Shown here: piece after piece, positions 1 to 5,827 of the stretch | Position numbering within the stretch: the first letter of the stretch is position 1 | How the letters are laid out: every line of letters starts with the position of its first letter | Source: Deltaproteobacteria bacterium | Lineage (GTDB): Bacteria; Myxococcota; Polyangia; Polyangiales; B10-G4 | NCBI GenBank assembly: GCA_019312705.1 | Contig: JAFDCW010000222.1 | Span: 1-7,045 of the forward strand | Reading direction: 5' to 3' | DNA: 7,045 nucleotides | Notes under the pieces: generated by a model | Database searches by the model: none | Told to the model about the DNA's origin: nothing | The model's input: the letters and a program-made list of their open reading frames with translations, nothing else | Program-made: the position numbers and the translations under genes

Positions 1-1
1 G

Positions 2-1153
2 AACATGGACGCCCTAGAGACGGACATGCCGACTGAGGTCATCGAGAAGTCCGTCGATCTCGTGCTCCAGTCCACCAGCCCCTTCGTCACCATCGAGTTC
101 CAGGGGGGAGAGCCCCTGGTGAACTGGGACGGGGTGGTGCACGCCATCGAATACGCCCTCGAGAAGAACCGCACCGTCGGTAAGAACCTCGAATTCACCA
201 TGGTCACCAACCTCGCGTTGATGACCGAAGAAAAGATGGACTGGCTGCTCGAGCACAAGGTGCAGCTGTGCACCAGCATCGATGGGCCCGCCCACATCCA
301 CGACAAGCAGCGCAAGCTGCCGGGGCTCAGCTCTCACGAGCGCGCCGTGCATTGGCTTCGGCGCATCAACGCCCGTTACGAAGAGATGGGCCTCGACAAT
401 ACCCTCTATCACGTCGAAGCCCTGCTCACGACGACCCGGGCGGCACTTCCGCTCTACCGGGAGGTGGTCGACGCCTACGTCGACCTCGGCGTGAAGTCTC
501 TCTTCTTGCGGCCCCTCGACCCATTTGGCTTTGCCGACAAGGTCGCCCACGTGACCGAGTACCCCCGCGAAGACTTCATGGAGTTTTATCGCAACGCCCT
601 CGACTACATCATCGAGCTCAACAAGGGCGGCGTGCAGATCCTCGAGCGCTATGCGGTGATCTTCCTGACGAAGATCCTCAAAGGCGAGGACCCCAACTTC
701 CTCGACATCCGTTGGCCCGGCGGCGGAGGCATCGGACAGCTCGCCTACAGCTACGACGGCACCATCTTCACGTCCGACGAGGGGCGCATGCTCGGCGCGA
801 CCGGCGACGAGACCTTCGTCATCGGCAACGTGCGTACGTCGACCTACCGCGACCTGGTGGGCCACGAGACGGTGCGCGCCCTCGCCCTCGCATCGAATCT
901 CGAGCAGAGCCCAGACTGCGTCGGCTGCGCGTATCTGCCCTACTGCGGCGTGCCGCCGGTGCACAGCTACAAGACCCAGGGCACGATCTTCGGGCGCATG
1001 CACGAGTCCAACGTCTGCTTCGTGCACAAGGGCATTCAGGATTACCTCTTCGAGAAGCTCGCCGAAGCGGACGAAGAGACCCTCGCCATCTTCGAGCGAT
1101 GGACGACCAACCGGCTGCGCGACCACTTCGTGCACACGCCGGCCGGCGCCTGA
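2..1153 (+). CDS. Radical SAM/SPASM peptide maturase, HxsB-type, 5'-truncated
   Basis: The reading frame is open from the window edge, so the first Met (position 5) is internal and the gene begins upstream. The CxxxCxxC motif that binds the catalytic 4Fe-4S cluster is missing and should lie just outside the window. Counting from that Met, the GGEP SAM-binding motif is at residues 34-37 in IEFQGGEPLVNW, followed by VTNLALM and a TSIDGP strand typical of SPASM maturases. The C-terminal auxiliary-cluster region has Cys305, Cys308, Cys314 and Cys338 (CVGCAYLPYCG, then SNVC). The blocks FLRPLDPFGFA, ALDYIIELN and YDGTIFTSDEGRML match my memory of HxsB, the His-Xaa-Ser system maturase, which modifies a ribosomal peptide in the cytoplasm together with HxsC. 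No hxsA, hxsC or hxsD is visible here, so the subfamily is moderately sure while the radical SAM/SPASM class is nearly certain. Confidence 0.9.
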   Translation, partial: NMDALETDMPTEVIEKSVDLVLQSTSPFVTIEFQGGEPLVNWDGVVHAIEYALEKNRTVGKNLEFTMVTNLALMTEEKMDWLLEHKVQLCTSIDGPAHIHDKQRKLPGLSSHERAVHWLRRINARYEEMGLDNTLYHVEALLTTTRAALPLYREVVDAYVDLGVKSLFLRPLDPFGFADKVAHVTEYPREDFMEFYRNALDYIIELNKGGVQILERYAVIFLTKILKGEDPNFLDIRWPGGGGIGQLAYSYDGTIFTSDEGRMLGATGDETFVIGNVRTSTYRDLVGHETVRALALASNLEQSPDCVGCAYLPYCGVPPVHSYKTQGTIFGRMHESNVCFVHKGIQDYLFEKLAEADEETLAIFERWTTNRLRDHFVHTPAGA

Positions 1154-1246
1154 GGGGCCCTCGACCGGTTGCTTGGAATGTTGGCCTCCGGCCGCCGACC
1201 CAGGGCGTCCCCTTGCGGTAGCTCACAGCGAAGCTATGGGAGGCCC

Positions 1247-1250
1247 AGGA
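1247..1250 (+). promoter_or_regulatory. Ribosome binding site deciding the lipoprotein start
   Basis: AGGA lies 8 nt before the ATG at 1259, with a second purine run, GGGAGG, at 1238-1243. This supports 1259 over the longer in-frame opening at 1169, whose extra 30 residues would hide the signal peptide. The 105-nt gap from 1154 to 1258 holds no convincing promoter, terminator or small gene that I can see. Confidence 0.55.
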
Positions 1251-1258
1251 ATACCAGC

Positions 1259-2626
1259 ATGCCCCGCACTAGCCTCATCAGCCTGATCCTACTTTCCTTC
1301 GTAATCTCCGCGTGTTCCAGCGAGGATCGACCTCCCGTGACCGCCGACGGGGGGGCCGACGCCCCAGCTGACGCGTCCGATCTCCCGATGAACCCCCTCA
1401 AGGGCGACGGTGTAGTCACGGCCACGGCCATCTACGAAGCGGAGACTTTCCTCGACCCGCGCAATAGCCGCGTGCCCCGCGAGTGGGTTCCCGTCGACGT
1501 GGCGGTCGGCCCCTGGGGCGAGATCTGGGCTATTCAGCGCGTCACGCGCCGTCCCGACACCGGCTTCGACGATGTGACCGAGTGCACCGAGCGCGCCTTC
1601 TACAGCAGAGACTACGATGATGACGATTGCACCAGTCTCGTCGGCAGCACCGTCTCGATCGCGGATCCCGGCAACGCCGAACCGGCAACCAAGGCCAATG
1701 GGCGGGCCATCGTCGTCAGTGACTACAACTCCGTGCACTTCATGCGCCGGCCGTCTGGCATCGCGTTCGGGGAGCCCGAGACGACCCTGGCGCCCGGGCC
1801 TGGGTCGATGAGCATGGACGGCCGGCAGATGCTCTCCGAGCCCATCACCTACATCTTCCCCTTCGCGAACTGTTCGGACCACCTGACGGGCAATCCGACC
1901 GACGGCTCACCCTTCAACGGCCCGAGCTTGTGGACCGCCGACCCCGCCATCTACACCGGGGACAACGGGACCGAGTCTTGGTCGAATGGCTCTCACCTCG
2001 ACATGGTGCACGGGACTTCGTACTGCACCGGCATCGCTTGGGAGCGCGACAACGTCTTCTGGGCCATCAACGGTGCGGCCGACTCCTTCGACCGCTACGA
2101 CTTCGCCGAGCCCCACCTGGCGGGCCACTGGTACCACGGAGACGCGAGCATCAAGCGCTACCAGTGGGAAGGCGACGGGCCCGTACGCGTTGCCGATGTG
2201 CCGAGCAACGTCATCGTCGAAGCGGGCGCGCTCTACGTCGCCGATAGCGGCAACGGCCGGGTCATCTCGATGGCCCTCGACGCCGCCGGTACCCCCGCCG
2301 GTACCTTCTTCTCCTACGAAGGGCTCGAGAGCGACCGCATCGCGAACGCGCCCCTCGAGACCATCATCGACCAGGCGGCCCTCGCGGCCGAGTGGGGCGG
2401 CAGCGCGGTGCCTTCGGGCCTCGCGGTCCTCGACCCGGAGACCCTCGTCGTCGCCAACAACGCCAGCGGTCACGTCTCCCTGGTGGGCCTCGATGGCAGC
2501 ATCATCCGCACCATCGACACGGGCGTCGGCGCCGGCATCGGCGGCCTCACGGTCTTCAATGGAGTCATCTACTTCACGCACATGACCGACCGCCGCATCT
2601 ACCGCCTCGACGTGGCTGCGAGCTGA
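1259..2626 (+). CDS. Lipoprotein with NHL-like beta-propeller repeats
   Basis: This 455-residue protein begins with a type II signal peptide: a short charged start, a hydrophobic run and the lipobox I-S-A-C with the lipidated Cys at residue 19. A flexible, acidic Ala/Asp-rich linker follows, and the mature protein should be membrane-anchored and extracytoplasmic. The body shows blade-like repeats of a beta-propeller, for example VDVAVGPWGEIWAI near the start, YVADSGNGRV (about 326-335), LVVANNASGHVSLV (about 396-409) and VIYFTHMTDRRIYRL at the end. The pattern resembles NHL or SMP-30-like propellers. An acidic loop DYDDDDC (118-124) could bind a metal. Four Cys in the mature part beyond the anchor could form disulfides. 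Many such proteins bind ligands or partners, and I see no catalytic residues I can name. It is followed after 10 nt by another lipoprotein gene, so the two are probably one operon. Confidence 0.85.
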   Translation: MPRTSLISLILLSFVISACSSEDRPPVTADGGADAPADASDLPMNPLKGDGVVTATAIYEAETFLDPRNSRVPREWVPVDVAVGPWGEIWAIQRVTRRPDTGFDDVTECTERAFYSRDYDDDDCTSLVGSTVSIADPGNAEPATKANGRAIVVSDYNSVHFMRRPSGIAFGEPETTLAPGPGSMSMDGRQMLSEPITYIFPFANCSDHLTGNPTDGSPFNGPSLWTADPAIYTGDNGTESWSNGSHLDMVHGTSYCTGIAWERDNVFWAINGAADSFDRYDFAEPHLAGHWYHGDASIKRYQWEGDGPVRVADVPSNVIVEAGALYVADSGNGRVISMALDAAGTPAGTFFSYEGLESDRIANAPLETIIDQAALAAEWGGSAVPSGLAVLDPETLVVANNASGHVSLVGLDGSIIRTIDTGVGAGIGGLTVFNGVIYFTHMTDRRIYRLDVAAS

Positions 2627-2636
2627 CGTGGCGGCG

Positions 2637-3485
2637 ATGATGAACCGCCTCCCTTCCTGGCGTGCACTCGCTCTGCTCGCAACGGTCGCGGGTTGTTCCT
2701 CCTCGACCCCAGCGGTAGAGCTGGTGACCGACCTCGAGCTGGCCTGCGCCCGTCTCAGCGGCTGTACGAATTTCGAGTTGGACACCTTCCGCGGAAGGGT
2801 CGCTGGCTACGACGCGTGCACGATGGGCCTCGGGGTGGATGGTCTGTCTTCGGGCTCGGTCGCCGTGGGCGCCTGCGTCGCCGCGGCCGCGGATTGTGAT
2901 GCCGCCCTGCGCTGCGCCCACGCGGACCCGGGGGCGGCCTGCGCGGACACTGGCCCGAACTGTGACGGTGACGTGATTCGCGACTGCTTCGCGGGCCTGG
3001 CGATCGCCCGGGACTGCGGGGCGGAGGGGCTCACGTGTATCGACAACGGCAACTTGATGTGCGGCTCCGAGGCTTCGTGCACGGAGTCCCGGTGCGACGG
3101 CGACCGGCTCTTCACGTGCGTGGAGGCGGAGGGCCATGAGGTAGCCCGGGACTGCGGGCCGGGCCTCTGTCACGTCGATGCCGAAACGGGCTGGGGGAGT
3201 TGCCTGCCCAGCCGGGAGACCTGCGAGCGCGGCTCGGATTTCTGCGATGGTGACGTAGCCGTTCACTGCGCTGACGGATACGTGCGGCGTACGGTCTGCG
3301 GGCCCGGTCGGTGCAGTGAGACCGACGGGGCCTTCTGCACGACCCCCGAAGGCTGCGTATCGGCGTGCGACGGCGCTTCCCTTCTGGCGTGTGTGTCCGG
3401 AAGGCGTCGCGAGGCCATCGACTGCACCCAGTGGGGCTCATCTGGCTGCGTCGACGATGGCTCCGGCGCCCGCTGCGCCCCGTAG
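2637..3485 (+). CDS. Cysteine-rich repeat lipoprotein
   Basis: With the ATG at 2637 the product has 282 residues. A GTG at 2628 and an ATG at 2640 are in-frame alternatives, and there is no strong Shine-Dalgarno to decide between them. The N-terminus is a lipoprotein signal with the lipobox V-A-G-C and the anchored Cys at residue 20. The rest is very Cys-rich and carries four related modules beginning CDG at residues 109, 153, 203 and 244, most with a later DCG or VCG, as in disulfide-stabilised surface proteins of Myxococcota. It starts 10 nt after the stop of the beta-propeller lipoprotein, so co-expression and a joint role on the cell surface are likely. I do not recognise a defined function. 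Confidence 0.82.
   Translation: MMNRLPSWRALALLATVAGCSSSTPAVELVTDLELACARLSGCTNFELDTFRGRVAGYDACTMGLGVDGLSSGSVAVGACVAAAADCDAALRCAHADPGAACADTGPNCDGDVIRDCFAGLAIARDCGAEGLTCIDNGNLMCGSEASCTESRCDGDRLFTCVEAEGHEVARDCGPGLCHVDAETGWGSCLPSRETCERGSDFCDGDVAVHCADGYVRRTVCGPGRCSETDGAFCTTPEGCVSACDGASLLACVSGRRREAIDCTQWGSSGCVDDGSGARCAP
2961..3476 (+). repeat. Four degenerate Cys-rich protein modules (CDG repeats)
   Basis: Within the second lipoprotein, modules start at Cys109, Cys153, Cys203 and Cys244 and are 41 to 50 residues apart. Each opens CDG, followed by a Cys five or six residues later, then a basic/hydrophobic stretch and a second Cys pair (DCG...C, DCGPGLC, VCGPGRC, DCTQWGSSGC). They are similar at protein level, not exact DNA repeats, which fits old duplication under selection for disulfides. 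Confidence 0.7.
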
Positions 3486-3489
3486 ATCG

Positions 3490-3511
3490 GGCCCGGTGCC
3501 TGGTCCGGGCC
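3490..3511. other. GC-rich hairpin after the lipoprotein gene
   Basis: GGCCCGG at 3490-3496 is exactly complementary to CCGGGCC at 3505-3511, with an 8-nt loop. It starts 4 nt after the TAG stop of the Cys-rich lipoprotein. No T-run follows, so it is not a classic intrinsic terminator. It could be a weak terminator, or an operator for the promoter immediately downstream. Confidence 0.35.
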
Positions 3512-3516
3512 GGTGC

Positions 3517-3522
3517 TAGACT
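3517..3522 (+). promoter_or_regulatory. Putative -10 box for a leaderless radical SAM gene
   Basis: TAGACT sits inside TGCTAGACT, an extended -10 form. If its last base is -7, transcription begins at 3529, which is the first base of an in-frame GTG. No Shine-Dalgarno lies before that start. The TAG of the box is an in-frame stop, which limits the gene to starting at 3523 or 3529. The -35 region is not recognisable. Confidence 0.45.
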
Positions 3523-3528
3523 GTGCAC

Positions 3529-4548
3529 GTGGGCGAGCCACGAGTCACCGACCGCATCGCGGCCAAGCAGGAGCGGGTGCACGTCCTGACGGGGGCGACG
3601 TGCAACAACAACTGCGTCTTCTGCATGGAGGAAGACCGGGAGGGGCGGTACCACGTCAACTCCCGAACGACCGACGAGGTGGTGCGGTGGATCCTCGAAG
3701 AGAACCCGGGCTGCGAGGAAATCTGCTTCACCTCTGGTGAGCCGACCCTCAACAAGCGGCTGCCCCTTTGGGTGAGCTGGGCCCGGGAAGCGGGCATCCC
3801 GCGCGTTAGCGTGATGACCAACGGGCGAAGCCTCGGCTACGAGCGCTACGCGCGCATGCTGGTCAAGGCTGGGATCAATCGCTTCTACGTGTCGATTCAC
3901 GGCCACGAGGCCCGGCTGCACGAAGGCCTGACGCGCACCCCCGAGAGCTTCGAGCAGACCGTCGCGGGCCTCGACCAAATCGCGAAGCTCCAGCGCTTCG
4001 GCGTCGAGTTGCACACCTCCACCGTCATCACCAAGCGCAACCTGCCGTTCATCGGGGAGATCTACGCGTTCCTCCGTGGCCACGGCGTGCACCAGGTCGT
4101 CTTCAACGTGATGCAGGCCAACGGCCGGGCCAATACGCACTTCGAGAAGATCTTTCCCCGGTACACGGACATTGCCACCGAGGCGGCGCGCTTCCTCGGC
4201 GCGGCGGCGCGAACCGAAGACCGAGTGATGGCGTTCTTCGTCGACATCCCCCTCTGCACGACGGAGGCCCTGCCAGACTTCAACCGCGGCTACGTCGAAT
4301 CGTACAAACACTACGAGCCGCCCCGCGGAGGTCACGACCTCGTGCTCGCGGCCGAACTCGACGCCGCGAATCAGGGTCAGGGGCCCGACGGAGATCTGGT
4401 GCAGATTCGCCGCTCGGACCTCGACGACGAGGCGAGGCTGAAGCGAGACGAATGCGCATCGTGCAAACACGACGCAGCCTGCGAAGGGGTCTGGGCCAAC
4501 TACCTGCGCCGCTTCGGTTGGGATGAGATGCAGCCCGTCGCGCTTTGA
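3529..4548 (+). CDS. Radical SAM enzyme with C-terminal auxiliary-cluster motif
   Basis: From the GTG at 3529 the protein has 339 residues; a GTG two codons earlier is also possible. Cys25, Cys29 and Cys32 in CNNNCVFC are the ligands of the SAM-binding 4Fe-4S cluster. The GGEP motif appears as SGEP at 69-72. It is followed by VMTNGRSL and YVSIHGHE, the usual core strands of the partial TIM barrel. The C-terminus has Cys243 in IPLC and then Cys309, Cys312 and Cys318 (C-x2-C-x5-C-E-G), a likely auxiliary Fe-S site of SPASM/twitch type. It should generate the 5'-deoxyadenosyl radical in the cytoplasm. The substrate is unknown, and peptide modification is likely by analogy. It has its own putative promoter and ends 35 nt before the end of the convergent half radical SAM gene, to which its C-terminal half is clearly related. 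Confidence 0.92.
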   Translation: MGEPRVTDRIAAKQERVHVLTGATCNNNCVFCMEEDREGRYHVNSRTTDEVVRWILEENPGCEEICFTSGEPTLNKRLPLWVSWAREAGIPRVSVMTNGRSLGYERYARMLVKAGINRFYVSIHGHEARLHEGLTRTPESFEQTVAGLDQIAKLQRFGVELHTSTVITKRNLPFIGEIYAFLRGHGVHQVVFNVMQANGRANTHFEKIFPRYTDIATEAARFLGAAARTEDRVMAFFVDIPLCTTEALPDFNRGYVESYKHYEPPRGGHDLVLAAELDAANQGQGPDGDLVQIRRSDLDDEARLKRDECASCKHDAACEGVWANYLRRFGWDEMQPVAL

Positions 4549-4583
4549 GCTCGCCCACCACCAACGTGCGGGTAGCGACGGTC

Positions 4584-5210
4584 TCAGCCGCGGCCCGGGT
4601 CCATCACTCCCGAGAACGAAGCTGCCCACCGCTCGGTCCGGGGCGGCGTCGGGGGCGTCGGGGTACTGCGCGGCCGGAGCTCGTCCCCGTCGAAGCGGGC
4701 GAGGTAGCGCCCGTCGACGCCGGGGCACGCGCTCTGGGCGGGGCAGGCCTCACAGGCGTCACCGTAGGCGCCCTCCGTCGTGGGTAGCGCATGGGCGGCG
4801 AAGGGGCCGAGCAGGCAGAGCGGGGCGCCGGCGACATAGGTCTCGATGCCAGACCGGGACGCCCGGGTGAGGGCATGCAGCGCATAGGGCAGGGCGAGGG
4901 CGAGGCGGACGAAGACCGTCGAAGGACCATCTTCGGCTTCGGCTTCGGCTCCGGCTCCGGCTCGGGCCACGGCGACGCGCCATGCGCGTATGCCCCGCGC
5001 TGCGAGGAACGCCGGCACCTCGCCGATGACCGCGAGGTTGGACCGCGTGAGCATCGTCGTCGCGATGACCTCGATGCCCGAGCGCCGAGCTTGTCCGAGC
5101 TGCCCTGCGAGGCGCTCGAAGTCTCCTTCGTTCCCCGAGTGGTAGTCGTGCACTTCTGGCCGGGCGCCGTGCACCCAGACGTGCAAGACGCTCAGAGACG
5201 CGTCGCTCAA
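4584..5210 (-). CDS. Half radical SAM protein: C-terminal module only, no CxxxCxxC
   Basis: This 208-residue product begins at a TTG whose last two bases are the first two of the preceding gene's TGA stop, suggesting translation by re-initiation. Its first residues (SVLHVWVHGARPEVHD) match the mid-barrel strand of the two neighbouring radical SAM enzymes (RFYVSIHGHEARLHE, RFHISVHTHREDRY). The match continues through TTMLTRSNLAVIGEVPAFL, against STVITKRNLPFIGEIYAFL. It keeps Cys132 (APLC) and Cys153, Cys156 and Cys162 (C-x2-C-x5-C-P-G-x4-Y-L), the same auxiliary-cluster pattern. The catalytic CxxxCxxC and GGEP half is absent, and the Tat gene occupies the place where it would be. It may be a partner subunit, a scaffold or a relic. 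The frame is intact and all four Cys are kept, which argues against simple decay. It ends in a Pro/Thr-rich tail and contains a low-complexity Ala/Glu/Gly linker (84-93). Confidence 0.75.
   Translation of the reverse strand: MSDASLSVLHVWVHGARPEVHDYHSGNEGDFERLAGQLGQARRSGIEVIATTMLTRSNLAVIGEVPAFLAARGIRAWRVAVARAGAGAEAEAEDGPSTVFVRLALALPYALHALTRASRSGIETYVAGAPLCLLGPFAAHALPTTEGAYGDACEACPAQSACPGVDGRYLARFDGDELRPRSTPTPPTPPRTERWAASFSGVMDPGRG
4931..4966. repeat. Six tandem hexamers coding an Ala-Gly/Ala-Glu linker
   Basis: Units CTTCGG x3, CTCCGG x2 and CTCGGG x1 run in tandem on the plus strand. Read on the minus strand they encode the Ala-Gly and Ala-Glu dipeptides of the linker in the half radical SAM protein. 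Six-base units change copy number without a frameshift, so the linker length may vary among strains. Confidence 0.8.
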
Positions 5211-5713
5211 TCGAGGGGCACCGAATAGGCGCCGCCGGGGTAACGCTCGTGGCGCTGGGTCAGCGTGAGCAGACCGTCCGCGGGGCTCGCTTCGTTCTCG
5301 GCGAGGGCGTCGGCGAGGGCCATGGCGCCGAGGCCTTGCTCTTCGGCAGTGGCCGTTTGGCCGTCCCCCCGGTTGGCGAGGTAGACGCTGAGGGTCTGGG
5401 TATTGCCGATCCCGTCGGCGTGTCCCGGCGAGGGATCCCGGCGAAGCACGTCGACCTGAAAGCGGTCCCCGCTCGCCGCCTCGAGGACGACCGGGGCTGC
5501 ACCGAGATAGAGGGGGTGGGACCGGACGATTCGAAAGCGACCCACCATCGTGCCGGCCGTGAGCGGGAGCGGGCTCGTCTGTGGGTTGGCTGGGCTGGCC
5601 CCGACGGCCTCTCGGGCGAGGGCTCGCTGGGGACTGCCCGCGGCGACCGCGCCCGCGGCGGCGCCGACCCCCGTCAAGAACCCACGCCGCCCCACATCAT
5701 CGCCCTTGCTCAT
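5207..5713 (-). CDS. Small Tat-signal exported protein of unknown function
   Basis: The ATG at 5713 gives 168 residues. The open frame extends further upstream, but this start has GAGG 8 nt before it and places a twin-arginine signal at the N-terminus: GRRGFLTG at 8-15, an Ala/Gly hydrophobic run to about residue 26, and a possible cleavage after ALA (31-33). Tat export implies a folded or cofactor-loaded protein sent across the inner membrane. The mature part of about 135 residues has a beta-rich segment (GRFRIVRSHPLYLG, APVVLEAASGDRFQVDVL) and then an Ala/Glu-rich helical stretch, and ends GGAYSVPLD. It has no Cys and no metal motif I can identify. It is the first gene of a minus-strand unit whose second gene, the half radical SAM protein, overlaps its stop codon. 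That coupling makes it a candidate substrate or partner of the radical SAM enzymes. I do not recognise the family. Confidence 0.78.
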   Translation of the reverse strand: MSKGDDVGRRGFLTGVGAAAGAVAAGSPQRALAREAVGASPANPQTSPLPLTAGTMVGRFRIVRSHPLYLGAAPVVLEAASGDRFQVDVLRRDPSPGHADGIGNTQTLSVYLANRGDGQTATAEEQGLGAMALADALAENEASPADGLLTLTQRHERYPGGAYSVPLD

Positions 5714-5721
5714 CAAATGCG

Positions 5722-5725
5722 CCTC
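5722..5725 (-). promoter_or_regulatory. Ribosome binding site for the Tat-signal gene
   Basis: On the minus strand GAGG lies 8 nt before the ATG at 5713. This favours that start over any longer version of the frame. Confidence 0.5.
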
Positions 5726-5730
5726 GATTG

Positions 5731-5760
5731 AGGTTACTTGGCCGGTCTCGGACCCGTCAA
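5731..5760 (-). promoter_or_regulatory. Putative promoter of the Tat/half radical SAM unit
   Basis: On the minus strand TTGACG (5760-5755) is followed after 18 nt by TAACCT (5736-5731), a fair sigma70-like pair. Transcription would start about a dozen bases before the Tat-protein ATG. It diverges from the promoter of the third radical SAM gene about 60 to 80 bp away. Confidence 0.45.
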
Positions 5761-5793
5761 GGCGACGCTTCGACGCGAAGTCCGCGTTTTCGG

Positions 5794-5805
5794 GGCCCCG
5801 GGGCC
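5794..5805. other. 12-bp perfect palindrome between divergent promoters
   Basis: GGCCCCGGGGCC is its own reverse complement. It lies about where the -35 region of the rightward promoter should be, 10 nt before the -10 box, and could be an operator. In DNA this GC-rich such palindromes also arise by chance. Confidence 0.3.
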
Positions 5806-5815
5806 GACTCGCGGC

Positions 5816-5821
5816 TAAGCT
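5816..5821 (+). promoter_or_regulatory. Putative -10 box for a leaderless TTG-start gene
   Basis: TAAGCT in the context GCTAAGCT places +1 exactly on the TTG at 5828 if its last base is -7. The TAA in the box is in frame with the gene, so translation cannot begin upstream, and TTG is the first usable start. There is no Shine-Dalgarno. Spacing and context match the box before the radical SAM gene at 3529. Confidence 0.5.
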
Positions 5822-5827
5822 CGGGCC

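Noticed and set aside
14..1135. Long minus-strand open frame opposite the HxsB-type gene
   Set aside because: It is antisense to clear radical SAM/SPASM coding sequence. Such frames arise from the GC-rich codon bias, and its protein shows no family motifs.
1169..1258. Earlier start for the beta-propeller lipoprotein
   Set aside because: It adds 30 Arg/Pro/Ser-rich residues before a perfect lipoprotein signal. The ATG at 1259 has AGGA at 8 nt.
1154..1258. Precursor peptide gene or terminator after the HxsB-type gene
   Set aside because: I found no start with a ribosome binding site leading to a plausible small peptide, and only 4-bp hairpins without a T-run.
3112..4728. 538-codon minus-strand open frame opposite the second radical SAM gene
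   Set aside because: The plus strand encodes CNNNCVFC, SGEP and an auxiliary-cluster motif. The antisense product is Arg/Val-rich without recognisable domains.
5211..5318. Missing N-terminal half of the truncated radical SAM gene hidden by a frameshift
   Set aside because: I translated this stretch in the same frame. It is Arg/Pro-rich, has no CxxxCxxC or GGEP, and overlaps the well-supported Tat gene.
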